DNA from: an uncultured Lachnospiraceae bacterium
Lineage (GTDB): Bacteria; Bacillota; Clostridia; Lachnospirales; Lachnospiraceae
DNA length: 64,000 nt
Reading direction: 5' to 3'
Assembly: GCA_910586255.1 (NCBI GenBank)
Contig: CAJUHR010000026.1
Span: 9,934-73,933 of the forward strand
Part shown: positions 1 to 8,987 of the stretch, one piece after another
Layout: each line of letters opens with the position of its first letter
Position numbering within the stretch: position 1 is the first letter of the stretch
Notes under the pieces: model-generated
Database searches by the model: none
The model's input: only the letters and a program-made list of their open reading frames with translations
What the model was told of the DNA's origin: nothing
Made by a program: the position numbers and the translations under genes

Positions 1-518
1 GCTTCCTCACCCTTAACCGGCTCCCCTGTCATCATAATCTTTGACGCCTTATCCACGCCCACCAGCTTGGTAAGAGTCAGGATACTTCCGGTATCTCCAC
101 ACAATCCCATATTCACAAATGCCATCACCATCTTGGTAGACGGAGTGACTATCCGGTAATCGCAGGCCAGAACACAGCTGAGTCCGGCGCCTGCCGCCGC
201 CCCGTTGATCATGGCGATCACCGGCTTGGGACACTGGCGGATAGCCTTGGCCATCTGCCCTGCATATACAATATTTTCCGCCTGCAGATAAGTCTTTGAC
301 TCAATCAGCTCCTTAAAGCGCTGAATGTCTCCGCCGGCAGAGAAAAATCTTCCCTTTCCTGTGATGACAATGGCTCCGATTCCCTGGTCCTGTCCCAGCT
401 CCTCCATGTAGTCACGAATCATACCGTAGGACTCGGTGGCAAAGGCATTTGCAAATTCCGGTCTGTTTAAGATTAATGTAGCTACGCGCCCTTCTCTGCT
501 CAACTCAACAACTGCCAT
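1..518 (-). CDS. Enoyl-CoA hydratase/isomerase (crotonase family), C-terminus cut by window edge
   Basis: Crotonase-fold enzyme acting on an enoyl-CoA thioester in the cytoplasm; 172 codons are visible and the C-terminal third lies outside the window. Seen: start ATG preceded by AAAGGAGG; oxyanion-hole segments FSAGGDI (about residues 59-65) and NGAAAGAGLS (about 105-114). The position that often carries the catalytic Glu of hydratases reads GDTGS (about 141-145), which recalls isomerases and CaiD-like hydratases rather than classic FadB. It lies 35 bp downstream of a CaiB-type CoA-transferase on the same strand, so the two probably form one transcript. Family call is firm, substrate unknown. 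Confidence 0.9.
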   Translation of the reverse strand, partial: MAVVELSREGRVATLILNRPEFANAFATESYGMIRDYMEELGQDQGIGAIVITGKGRFFSAGGDIQRFKELIESKTYLQAENIVYAGQMAKAIRQCPKPVIAMINGAAAGAGLSCVLACDYRIVTPSTKMVMAFVNMGLCGDTGSILTLTKLVGVDKASKIMMTGEPVKGEE

Positions 519-553
519 GATAAAACCTCCTTTTTGATTTTTGCTTCCATGAT

Positions 554-1720
554 TTATGAAATTCCGAATTCCTTTAATATCTTCTCTGTATCCGCTCCCA
601 ACTCCGGCGCTGCCTCAAAATCGTTGAGCCCGAAGCTTCTGAACTGTACGCAGGGATTGGCAAGGGTAACGGTCTTTCCTGACGGATAGGTATGCTCATA
701 CAAAAAATTGTTATCCAGCGCCTGCTTGCTGCTGTGAAGGTCCTTAATGTGCCCTAAGATCGTGTGAACCACATTGACCTCTGTAAGGGCCTTGTCCACC
801 TCTGCCGAGTCACACAGAATGGCCCGCTTCTCCATCTCAAGCACCGCATCCTTCCGGTTCTGGGGATCCAGAGTGGCCTGTCTGTTATTAAATCTGGGAT
901 TGTCGATCAAATCCTCACAGTTCCACGCCTTACAGAATTTGGGCCAGTCGCGGTCATAGCTCTCCACCACACAGAGCACCCACTTTCCGTCTCTGGTCCT
1001 TAAAGGCACTCCCATAGGACTTCCCTGATAGCGTTCTCTCGGCCACTGATATCCGTACTGGGTTCCCGTGCTCATCATAGCCATAGCCCACACTGCCGTT
1101 CCATAAAGACTGACGCAGACACAGTCTCCCTTGCCGGTCTTTGTCTTGTTGTACAAAGCGGTTCCGATTGCTCCTGCCAATATGGTTCCGCAGCAGGAAT
1201 CCGCGATTCCCATAGGAATGTATACAGGATAGCCCCCTTCCACCGGCACGCTCATATCCAGCAGGAAGCCGGAATTCGCCCAGAATGCAATGCTGTCAAA
1301 GCCGGAGTCATTGGCCTTTTCGCCCTTCTCGCCGTATGCGGACAAAAGACCGTAAATGAGCTGCGGACACCGATCCTTAATGCTGTCGTAGTCAACCCCC
1401 ATAGCCTTTAAGACAGCCGGGCGGCTGTTGGTGATAAACACATCCACCTTCTCCAGAAGGAGTCGCAGCTTCTCCTGATCCTCCGGATCTCTCATGTTCA
1501 GCACAATATCCTCTTTGCCTCCGTTGAACACTTCAAAAATCGGATTCTCATCCGGCTTACAGGGATTTCCTAAAACCGGACCAAACTTCCGACAGGGCTC
1601 TCCCTTGGCGCTTTCCACCTTGATCACTCGGGCTCCCTGTTCAGAAAGCACACGCCCGCAGGCCGGAGCTGCAAAATGTGTGGACAGTTCCACAACCGTA
1701 ATTCCATCCAATGGCTTCAT
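554..1720 (-). CDS. CaiB/BaiF-type (class III) CoA-transferase
   Basis: 388-residue class III CoA-transferase, which moves CoA between carboxylic acids through an aspartyl intermediate. The N-terminus MKPLDGITVVELS and the segment RVIKVESAKGEP are typical of the family. Asp174 in the motif GIADS aligns with the nucleophile region of formyl-CoA transferase and CaiB; this alignment was made by eye. Start is supported by GAGGAGG seven bases upstream. It is transcribed together with the crotonase and divergently from etfB-etfA-acd. A second family member lies at 14532-15758. In the family these enzymes activate carnitine, aromatic lactates or 2-hydroxy acids; which applies here cannot be read from sequence. 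Confidence 0.9.
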   Translation of the reverse strand: MKPLDGITVVELSTHFAAPACGRVLSEQGARVIKVESAKGEPCRKFGPVLGNPCKPDENPIFEVFNGGKEDIVLNMRDPEDQEKLRLLLEKVDVFITNSRPAVLKAMGVDYDSIKDRCPQLIYGLLSAYGEKGEKANDSGFDSIAFWANSGFLLDMSVPVEGGYPVYIPMGIADSCCGTILAGAIGTALYNKTKTGKGDCVCVSLYGTAVWAMAMMSTGTQYGYQWPRERYQGSPMGVPLRTRDGKWVLCVVESYDRDWPKFCKAWNCEDLIDNPRFNNRQATLDPQNRKDAVLEMEKRAILCDSAEVDKALTEVNVVHTILGHIKDLHSSKQALDNNFLYEHTYPSGKTVTLANPCVQFRSFGLNDFEAAPELGADTEKILKEFGIS

Positions 1721-2075
1721 AGTATTACCTCCTCATTCATGTTTTTCATTATCTTTTTGTTTCTTTTACTTTTTACCCACATTTTGATTTATGTCATCAT
1801 TTTAACATTGGAGTTTCCACAATTCATTGGTTTTCACTACAAAAAACCGAATTTTTCCTTTTCAAATTCTTGTATCTTTATACAAATTATTGGCATTATT
1901 TATAAAATATCGCGTTTTTTCATTCTTTTGTACAATCCTCCAAAGAATCCCCGTGAAAATCTATCGTTATTTTGTAGACAACGTAATTGATTTCCTTTTT
2001 TAAAGCATTTATCCTTTAGATATATCGTGACAAAATCCATTACGGCTGAAAACAGCCAAAAAACGAGGTGAATTC
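1721..2075. promoter_or_regulatory. Divergent control region between CoA-transferase and etfB
   Basis: AT-rich 355-bp gap with no credible gene. A perfect dyad TTGTAT-CTTT-ATACAA lies at 1870-1885 and has the T-N11-A form of LysR-type operators. A possible rightward promoter for etfB is TTGATT (1987-1992), 17 bp, TATCCT (2010-2015). A small GGCTG-AAAA-CAGCC hairpin lies at 2044-2057, just before the etfB ribosome site. Operator and promoter roles are inferred; the LysR gene at 5327-6250 is the natural candidate regulator. Confidence 0.45.
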
Positions 2076-2873
2076 ATGAACATTTTAGTATGTGCAAAGC
2101 AAGTGCCCGACACCACGGAGATCCGCATTGATCCGGTTCGGCATACCTTGATCCGTGATGGCGTTCCAAGCATTTTAAATCCCTTTGATTCCTATGCGCT
2201 GGAAATGGCTCTTCGTATTAAAGATGCCTGCAAGGGAAAGGTGGTTGTTCTCTCCATGGGACCTGCCCAGGCCAAAAACATGCTGATGGAATGTCTTTCC
2301 GTGGGCGCTGACAAGGCTTATCTCTGCAGTGACCGGGTATTTGGAGGATCCGACACCTTAGCTACCAGCTTTATTTTAAGCAATGCCGCCAAGACTGTGG
2401 AAAAGCTGGAAGGGCCCTTTGATCTGATTCTGTGCGGCAAACAGGCCATTGACGGGGACACCGCCCAGGTGGGGCCGGAGATCGCAGAACATCTTGATTA
2501 TCCCCAGGTTACCTATGCTGTGGAGATTACTGCCGGCGAAGATTCGGTTGTGGTCAAGCGGGAAACCGATACGGGCTATGAAAAAATCCGGGTAAAAACC
2601 CCCTGTCTGGTCACTGCCACCAAGCCCTCCTTTGATTTGAGATTTCCTACCTTAAAGGGAAAGCTAAATGCCAGAAAGGCAGAGATTCCCGTTCTTACCA
2701 ATGCAGAGATCAACTTGGATACCAATCTGACCGGCTTAAAGGGCTCTCCCACCAAGGTTAAGTCCACATTCACTCCTCCCGTAAAGGAAGGCGGCACCAT
2801 AATTAAGGAAGAGTCTGATCAGGCATCCGCCGCAAAAGCTGCCAGAATGTTAAGTGAAGCTCATATTATCTGA
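2076..2873 (+). CDS. etfB: Electron transfer flavoprotein subunit beta (first copy)
   Basis: 265-residue EtfB/FixA family protein, the small subunit of an FAD-containing electron carrier that serves acyl-CoA dehydrogenases. Seen: N-terminus MNILVCAKQVPDTTEIRIDP, the nucleotide-binding stretch DLILCGKQAIDGDTAQVGPE, and a C-terminal extension with LKGSPTKVKSTF. It heads the rightward etfB-etfA-dehydrogenase operon. A paralog with the same landmarks is at 12450-13238. Family assignment is firm. Whether this Etf bifurcates electrons cannot be decided by eye. Confidence 0.95.
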   Translation: MNILVCAKQVPDTTEIRIDPVRHTLIRDGVPSILNPFDSYALEMALRIKDACKGKVVVLSMGPAQAKNMLMECLSVGADKAYLCSDRVFGGSDTLATSFILSNAAKTVEKLEGPFDLILCGKQAIDGDTAQVGPEIAEHLDYPQVTYAVEITAGEDSVVVKRETDTGYEKIRVKTPCLVTATKPSFDLRFPTLKGKLNARKAEIPVLTNAEINLDTNLTGLKGSPTKVKSTFTPPVKEGGTIIKEESDQASAAKAARMLSEAHII

Positions 2874-2898
2874 GATGGAATCCCAGGAGGAATGCGAC

Positions 2899-3897
2899 AT
2901 GAAAAATGATCTTTTAGTTTTTATTGAGACAAATCCGGACGGCACTGCCAAAAATGCCGGACTGGAGCTTTTAAATCCGGGAAGTGAACTGGCAAGAGAC
3001 CAGGAAGGAGCCCTGTGCGCCTTTATTATCGGATGCTCTGTAGCGCCTGCCGTAAAGAGCGCCGCAGAGCATGGGGCCAAAATCATCTATGTAATTGATG
3101 GCCCGGAATACAAACAGTACACCACAGACGCCTATGTAAACGCGGCATACGCCCTGATTGAGGAGATAATGCCTGCCACGGTTCTCATCGGCGCCACAGC
3201 CAACGGCCGGGACATGGCTCCACGGATCAGCTGCCGGCTGGAGACGGGCCTGACCGCGGACTGCACCAGCTTAGCCATTGATCCGGACACGAAAAAGGTA
3301 ATCTGGACCCGCCCGGCTTTTGGCGGAAATCTGATGGCAAACATCCTCTGTCCGGATCATCTCCCCCAGATCGGCACCGTTCGCCCCGGCGTGTTCAAAA
3401 AGCTTCCTGCTGACGAAAAAAACGCTGCCCAGGTTATTCCCAAGGATATCCATGTGGCCCCCGAAGCCATCCGGACCGAGGTTCTGGAACGGATTCAGGA
3501 AGCGGCAGGAGAGCTGGTGGACTTAGAGGGAGCCGAGATCATTGTCTCCGGCGGCAGAGGGGTGGGAAGCGCGGAGAACTTCTCCGTCATCCGAGAGCTG
3601 GCAGAGGTCTTAGGGGCCACCGTGGGCGCCTCCAGAGCCGCGGTGGACGCAGACTGGATCAGCCACTCTCACCAGGTAGGCCAGACCGGCAAGACCGTTG
3701 GCCCCAGGCTCTACATTGCCTGCGGCATCAGCGGCGCCATTCAGCATGTGGCCGGTATGAGCAGCAGCAAGACCATTGTGGCCATCAACAAGGATCCGGA
3801 AGCTCCTATTTTCAATGTGGCTGATTACGGGATTGTGGGGGATTTAAATGTGATCGTTCCGGCTCTCACAGAAGAAATCCGAAAGCTAAAGGCTTAG
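2899..3897 (+). CDS. etfA: Electron transfer flavoprotein subunit alpha (first copy)
   Basis: 332-residue EtfA/FixB protein that pairs with the preceding EtfB. The start at 2899 is chosen because CAGGAGG sits just upstream and the protein then begins MKNDLLVFIET as the family does; an in-frame ATG at 2854 lies inside etfB and would add 15 unrelated residues. The C-terminal FAD domain shows IIVSGGRGVGSAENF, SRAAVDADW and HQVGQTGKTVGP, followed by GISGAIQHVAGM and IVAINKDPEAPIF. It is 57 bp upstream of an acyl-CoA dehydrogenase, its likely redox partner. Confidence 0.95.
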   Translation: MKNDLLVFIETNPDGTAKNAGLELLNPGSELARDQEGALCAFIIGCSVAPAVKSAAEHGAKIIYVIDGPEYKQYTTDAYVNAAYALIEEIMPATVLIGATANGRDMAPRISCRLETGLTADCTSLAIDPDTKKVIWTRPAFGGNLMANILCPDHLPQIGTVRPGVFKKLPADEKNAAQVIPKDIHVAPEAIRTEVLERIQEAAGELVDLEGAEIIVSGGRGVGSAENFSVIRELAEVLGATVGASRAAVDADWISHSHQVGQTGKTVGPRLYIACGISGAIQHVAGMSSSKTIVAINKDPEAPIFNVADYGIVGDLNVIVPALTEEIRKLKA

Positions 3898-3954
3898 TGC
3901 GGGACTTTCCCTGAGCACTTTAAGAATATTACCAAATAAAAAGGAGGAGTTATT

Positions 3955-5154
3955 ATGGATTACAGCGGTTACATTATTTCAGACGAGCAGAAAGACATTC
4001 AGCAGATGGTGAGAGATTTTGCCGACAAGCAGGTTATGCCCCGGGCGGCAGAATTTGATGTGAAAGGCGAGCTTGACTGGGAATCCTACAACAAGGCCTG
4101 CGAGATGGGGCTTCTCTGCCCGGATATTCCCGAGGAGTTCGGCGGCTCCGGCATGGATGCCATGACCTGCGCCATTATCCGGGAGGAGCTGATGCGGGGC
4201 GATGCCGGCTTCGGACTGACCCTAGGCACCAACGGCCTTGGCATCAAACCGATTCTTCTGGCCGGAAATCCTGCCCAGAAGCAGATGGCCGCAGACACCA
4301 TTTTGAGCGACAAGCCGGGACGGGATCCCCGCTGGCCCGAGAAGCGCTTCGGCTTTGCCGCTTTCGCGCTGACTGAGCCGGATGCCGGTTCCGATGCGGG
4401 AGCCTGCCGCACCACTGCCGAAAAGGTGGGCAATGAATATGTGATCAACGGAAGAAAGTGCTTTATCACCAATGCCTGCTATGCAGATATTTTCACCGTC
4501 ATCGCCAGCGTTGACAGAAGTCTTGGCTACAAGGGCCTGACCATGTTTCTGGTAGATGCCCACGCTCCCGGCGTCTCCATCGGAAAGCATGAGGACAAGA
4601 TGGGAATCCGCCAGTCCGCCACCTGCGACATTATCTTTGACGATGTTCATATTCCGGAAGAGAACTTGATCGGCGAAGTGGGCAAGGGCTTTAACATTGC
4701 CATGAAAACCTTGGAGCAGGGCCGGGCTGCCATTGGCTCCTCCTGCTGCGGCATCATGCGGGCCGCCTTTGAGCTGGCCGTCAAGTACGCCCAGGAGCGC
4801 ACCAGCATGGGCAAGCCCATCTACAAGAATCAGGGTATCCTTTATAAGCTGGCTGACATGCAGATCGCCATTGAGACCACCCGCCAGATCGGCCTTTACG
4901 TAGCTGCCCTGGTAGATGCAAAGGATCCCAAGGCCAGCATCATGGGCCCCATTGCCAAGTGTTACGGCTCCGATGCTCTCCAAAAGGTAGTCACGGAAGC
5001 TGTTCAGATTCTGGGCGGCTACGGATACATGCGGGATTATCCGGCTGAGAAGCTGATGCGGGACGCCAAGATCTTCCAGATCTTTGAGGGAACCAATGAG
5101 ATCCAGCGGATGATTATCGGCAATAATGGAGTGCGTGCCAACAAGATCAGTTAA
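3955..5154 (+). CDS. Acyl-CoA dehydrogenase (first copy)
   Basis: 399-residue flavin acyl-CoA dehydrogenase. Seen: FALTEPDAGSDAGA (substrate/FAD loop), the arginine-rich RTSMGKPI segment, ILGGYGYMRDYPAEKLMRD, and the IFEGTNEIQR signature in which Glu378 is at the usual catalytic-base position. Start has AAGGAGG upstream. It is last in the operon with etfBA and is followed by a strong hairpin. In anaerobes such enzymes often run as enoyl-CoA reductases; direction here is inference. A 16-residue insert around DKPGRDPRWPEKR makes it slightly longer than short-chain homologs. Confidence 0.93.
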   Translation: MDYSGYIISDEQKDIQQMVRDFADKQVMPRAAEFDVKGELDWESYNKACEMGLLCPDIPEEFGGSGMDAMTCAIIREELMRGDAGFGLTLGTNGLGIKPILLAGNPAQKQMAADTILSDKPGRDPRWPEKRFGFAAFALTEPDAGSDAGACRTTAEKVGNEYVINGRKCFITNACYADIFTVIASVDRSLGYKGLTMFLVDAHAPGVSIGKHEDKMGIRQSATCDIIFDDVHIPEENLIGEVGKGFNIAMKTLEQGRAAIGSSCCGIMRAAFELAVKYAQERTSMGKPIYKNQGILYKLADMQIAIETTRQIGLYVAALVDAKDPKASIMGPIAKCYGSDALQKVVTEAVQILGGYGYMRDYPAEKLMRDAKIFQIFEGTNEIQRMIIGNNGVRANKIS

Positions 5155-5208
5155 TCCTTTACGCCAAAGCTACATTTCTGCCAGTATACTTAATCTTGCT
5201 TTTTGTGA

Positions 5209-5258
5209 AAAGGAGGACGCCCGGACCGCAAGTATTTGCTGCCCGGGCGTCCTCCTTT
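5209..5258. terminator. Strong hairpin between acyl-CoA dehydrogenase and LysR gene
   Basis: A 16-bp perfect stem (5209-5224 with 5243-5258) with a loop that contains a further small stem GCAA-GTAT-TTGC. It sits between converging genes and can act in both directions, though the flanking T-runs are short. Confidence 0.6.
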
Positions 5259-5326
5259 CAGTGACCATGCAGATACCCGGAATATGGTCACTCCTTTTAT
5301 GCTTCCCGCTAAGCACCTTTTTGTCC

Positions 5327-6250
5327 TCAATCAATGTCTCCTCTACCATGGGCATCATTCTTTGTCGACAGATCCATCTCATTGGCCACCATGTAATCCG
5401 CAAAGGCTTCCACCGCTGAGGTAATAAAGTTCTTTTTGCTGTACACCATATAGACCAGCCGGGCATCTCTGGCCACATCAAGAAGCTGCAGCGCTGCCAA
5501 ATTATCAAACTGCTTCTGGTACGGCGTCCTTGCCACTACCCCGACAATCGGCTTGCGGGAGACAAGACCGCATACAGTCAGCTCGCTGTCATAAAGGTAA
5601 GACGCCTCAATGCCCTTGGGCTTTAAAAGCCCCTGCACCACCTGGCCGATGGGAATATCCAGCCGATAGGTAATGAGAGGATAATGCTTCAGCTCTTCCA
5701 GACAAACGCCGCTCTGCCTTGCCAGGGGATGCTCCCGATTGACAATTGCTATCATTTCCTGGGTGGTGATGGGAACAAAAGCCAGATCCGGCTCGTTCTC
5801 CACCTTGGAGCAAAAGCCCAGGTCATATTTTCCCGACTTCACTCCCGGAATAATATCCAGGGTCACCCCCTGATAAACAGAAAACTTAGTCATGGGATTA
5901 TGAAAGGTAGAATAGTTGTTGATTGCCTCTGAAAGATAATCTCCCAGCAGGGTAGGAATACAGCCTATATCCACCGTGCCCCCGATCTGGCCGGAATGGC
6001 GTTTTACCATAGCGATCCCATGCTCTAACTCCCTGAGAGCTGCTGTCACATGGCCATAAAACTCTCTTCCATACTTAGTAAGACGAATATTTCGCCCTTC
6101 CTTCTGAAACAAAGTCACTCCCAGCTCCTTTTCCAGGGATGCCATGGAATCGCTCAAACTGGGCTGAGTAATGTAAAGCTCCTTTGCAGCCTTGGTGTAG
6201 TGCTGCAGCTCTGCCAGCTTTTTAAAATAATAAAGCTGTGATAAATTCAT
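5327..6250 (-). CDS. LysR-family transcriptional regulator
   Basis: 307-residue LysR-type regulator. The N-terminal helix-turn-helix is visible (residues 1-60, with YTKAAKELYITQPSLSDSM and LEKELGVTLFQKEGR), followed by a periplasmic-binding-like effector domain with IGCIPTLLGDYL. Start has GCGGAGG upstream. It is the last gene of the long leftward cluster and lies 48 bp after the GntP-type transporter, so it may be made from the same transcript. It probably senses the substrate or a CoA-pathway intermediate and acts at the dyads near 1870 or 17134; this is inferred from position only. Confidence 0.92.
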   Translation of the reverse strand: MNLSQLYYFKKLAELQHYTKAAKELYITQPSLSDSMASLEKELGVTLFQKEGRNIRLTKYGREFYGHVTAALRELEHGIAMVKRHSGQIGGTVDIGCIPTLLGDYLSEAINNYSTFHNPMTKFSVYQGVTLDIIPGVKSGKYDLGFCSKVENEPDLAFVPITTQEMIAIVNREHPLARQSGVCLEELKHYPLITYRLDIPIGQVVQGLLKPKGIEASYLYDSELTVCGLVSRKPIVGVVARTPYQKQFDNLAALQLLDVARDARLVYMVYSKKNFITSAVEAFADYMVANEMDLSTKNDAHGRGDID

Positions 6251-6298
6251 TTTCTTCCTCCGCTTAATTTCCGTGCACCCATGAATCAGTTTTTCTGT

Positions 6299-7600
6299 TT
6301 AGAATATAATACCACAAGTTGCCATAATTGAAATAATAAATCCGGCAATTATACAAGGAATTGTGGAGCCAAGCACCACATGTTTGTAGCTTTCTGCCAA
6401 AGTACACTCGCAGACAGAGGTCTCCATCACAACCGGCGAGGCATTGGGCAGCTTGTTTAAGGTAATTCCTGCCTCCACAACAATTCTGTGGAGCGCGTTC
6501 ACGTTAGCTCCCATATCCAGAAATGCCTTGCCAAAGCTTTCCAAAAACAAGGTTTCGGCAGAGATTGCCGAGCCGGTTAACGCGCCGCAGATCATGGTAC
6601 CCAGCCAGGTCTTTAAATAAATCGGCAGGCTGATTCCCAGCACAAACTGCTGCACCGCCGCAAATGCCGGGGCCTGAGTCAGCACCCGGGAAAGGCCGAT
6701 CACGGCAGCCACCGTAAGCATGGTTCCCAGGCCGGAATTGGCTCCGCTCTTGACAGAGGTCTTCAAATTTTTGATCTTCTTAAACTGAGTGACAATAATT
6801 ACCAGCACGCCTACCAAAAGAGCTGCTGTCAGGCTGGTGGAGGTTCCCATGCTGGTAGTTGCGACCACAACGGCCAGAACCAGAACAAAGGGGAGCAGGG
6901 AAATCAAAAGGCCCGGAAGCTCCTCGTCCTTCATAACCGCATTCTCGGATTTGTACATATCCAGAAGCTCTTTTTCGGAATACTTTGCCATGCTCCTTTT
7001 CTGAGCATAGTTAAAATACAGGACATACCACACGCAGGTGATCGCCGAGAACACAACGGCCAGGCCAGGAGCAACTCCCAGAGAGGTCCCGAAAAAGTTG
7101 CTTGGAAGCACGTTGCAGATGTCCATGGAAAACGCAAAACCGTTGGCATTGGCTCCGCCGCAGATCATAAGAAACGGCAGAAGGCGGCGGTCCATCTTGT
7201 TTTCACGGAGAAGATTGTCGGCAATGGGATACAGCACAAACACCATAATGTAACCATTGATGCCCAGCATGGTGATAAAAAAGGTACAGATCATCATGAT
7301 CAGCCCCACCCGCTTTGCCCCCAGAGCATTGGACAATGACTTGGCAATCTTGGTTGCCAGCCCGGTCTGGTTTACCAGCTCTCCAAAAATTCCTCCCAAT
7401 GCCAGAATCAAAAACCATTGGGTACAAAAGCTGCCTGCCCCTTCCGAGAAGGTTGTCAAAAGTCCTTCCCAAAAATTCAGCCCGCTGGTAACAAGAATAA
7501 TGGCCGCCGTGATTACAGAGGCTGTGATCATGTCCACGCCCTTGACAATCATAAATATCAGAAGCGCCACGGCAATAATTAAACCAATTCCTGATAGCAT
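6299..7600 (-). CDS. GntP/CitMHS-like organic acid permease
   Basis: 433-residue multi-pass membrane protein resembling the GntP (gluconate/H+ symporter) family of organic acid carriers. About a dozen hydrophobic helices are visible, with conserved-looking loops such as GINGYIMVFVLYPIADNLL, GGANANGFAFSMD and GALTGSAISAETLF. Start has AGGAGG upstream. It lies 21 bp after the YkvI-like gene and just before the LysR regulator. Given its neighbours it probably brings in the carboxylic acid handled by the CoA enzymes; no substrate can be read from sequence. Confidence 0.75.
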   Translation of the reverse strand: MLSGIGLIIAVALLIFMIVKGVDMITASVITAAIILVTSGLNFWEGLLTTFSEGAGSFCTQWFLILALGGIFGELVNQTGLATKIAKSLSNALGAKRVGLIMMICTFFITMLGINGYIMVFVLYPIADNLLRENKMDRRLLPFLMICGGANANGFAFSMDICNVLPSNFFGTSLGVAPGLAVVFSAITCVWYVLYFNYAQKRSMAKYSEKELLDMYKSENAVMKDEELPGLLISLLPFVLVLAVVVATTSMGTSTSLTAALLVGVLVIIVTQFKKIKNLKTSVKSGANSGLGTMLTVAAVIGLSRVLTQAPAFAAVQQFVLGISLPIYLKTWLGTMICGALTGSAISAETLFLESFGKAFLDMGANVNALHRIVVEAGITLNKLPNASPVVMETSVCECTLAESYKHVVLGSTIPCIIAGFIISIMATCGIIF

Positions 7601-7621
7601 TACGTATACCTCCTAGTATTT

Positions 7622-8917
7622 TTATTTTTCCTTTTTCAAATTCCCGTAATCTTCATCCGGCCATTTGATAGCCACATTAAGGATTGTAGGAATAATCAGT
7701 GTAAACAGTGTGATGATTGAGGCAAAGGTCAATCCCTTGGACACCAATGCCGTAAGCCCCATCTGGGATACCGCCCAGGTGAGGATCACATAGAGCAGGG
7801 TCAGGAATGCTCCCCGCTTATTGCGCTTCTTGGCCGAAACCTTCGGATCTTCATTTTTCATCTTCTGATACCAGTTAAGGATCCGGTCGTTAAACCCCTG
7901 GGCATAGTTGATGGCTGTGGATATTGTGGCAAAAAAGATTGCAATGGTAATCAGAGTCAGCAGCACAGCCTTAAGTGCTCCGGATCCAAATCCGTTCTGA
8001 ACCACCAGAATCGTATATACCGCTCTGCCGCTCACCCATCCGTCATACACTGCCGTGTAATTGGATGCCAGGTTGATCACGTTCATCTCCAGAAATGCCC
8101 AGTTGACAATCACCGACAGAACCACTGCCCAGCGCAGGGTTTTCTTGTTGGTAAACAGCTGAGCATGGTTGACATAGGCTCCGAAGCCGGCCAGATTCTG
8201 CCCGGAGAAAATATAGGCCCAGCAGAAGGCCACCAGCAAATATCCGCCAAAGCTTCCCATCCCTGCTGCTATGTCATCATTTAAAAGACCGGACATGATC
8301 CCCATCTCATTGGCCAGTCTTTTGGAAGTCATGTTAAAAATAATGTTGGGAATATGTACGGCAATCAGCGCTATGAAGATCACCGCACTCATAAATACGG
8401 CATTTTTCCGAACCAGCTCCGTTCCCTTCATACAGAGGACAAACATAATCACCCCGATAATCAGAGTGGACGCCAGATAGGGGATACCCGTCAGCTCCTG
8501 GAGAGCAGAACCTGATGTGGAGTAAGCCAAAGCCATACACACGATCAGCAGCCAGTTAAAGTTAAACTCATAGATATATTGCATAGGCTTGGCAAAAATC
8601 CCTCCCAAAAAGCGGAAGCCGTATTTGGCCAGGAAATTACTGTAATCAAAGGTGCGAAAATCCATAGCAAATTTCATAAAAAAATAAATTGAAAAACAGT
8701 TGATCAGTGCCACTGCAAAGGGCATAAACAAACAGAAATACGGCTGTGTCACCACAGGAAGCATCCCGTAGAAGCCGGTGTTCTGAAAGAAATATGTCCA
8801 TGGGGTAGAGCCGGATGCAAAACCTCCGCCGCACTGAGAACTGAAAGCAATCGACACAAACACAAGCACGGTTTTCCAGTCAACCTGATTCAGCGGAACT
8901 CTCTCTGAATTATCCAT
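7622..8917 (-). CDS. YkvI-like multi-pass membrane transporter
   Basis: 431-residue integral membrane protein with about 10-11 hydrophobic segments. It resembles the uncharacterised YkvI family, which is distantly related to amino-acid/sodium symporters. Seen: N-terminal FSSQCGGGFASGSTPW, a glycine-rich first helix break of the sort found in LeuT-like carriers, and a charged cytoplasmic stretch KMKNEDPKVSAKKRNKR before the last helices. Start has AGAGAGG upstream. It is co-transcribed with GntP-like and CoA-ligase genes, so it is probably a second importer or an exchanger for this pathway. Function is inferred. Confidence 0.7.
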   Translation of the reverse strand: MDNSERVPLNQVDWKTVLVFVSIAFSSQCGGGFASGSTPWTYFFQNTGFYGMLPVVTQPYFCLFMPFAVALINCFSIYFFMKFAMDFRTFDYSNFLAKYGFRFLGGIFAKPMQYIYEFNFNWLLIVCMALAYSTSGSALQELTGIPYLASTLIIGVIMFVLCMKGTELVRKNAVFMSAVIFIALIAVHIPNIIFNMTSKRLANEMGIMSGLLNDDIAAGMGSFGGYLLVAFCWAYIFSGQNLAGFGAYVNHAQLFTNKKTLRWAVVLSVIVNWAFLEMNVINLASNYTAVYDGWVSGRAVYTILVVQNGFGSGALKAVLLTLITIAIFFATISTAINYAQGFNDRILNWYQKMKNEDPKVSAKKRNKRGAFLTLLYVILTWAVSQMGLTALVSKGLTFASIITLFTLIIPTILNVAIKWPDEDYGNLKKEK

Positions 8918-8987
8918 ATTCTTTACCTCTCTCTGGCAATATTGTTTTTGTCATTTTATTAACAATCCAACTCAAAAAAAATACCTT

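Noticed and set aside
4222..4983. 253-residue minus-strand frame over the first acyl-CoA dehydrogenase
   Set aside because: Antisense shadow; the plus strand has full family signatures and a ribosome site.
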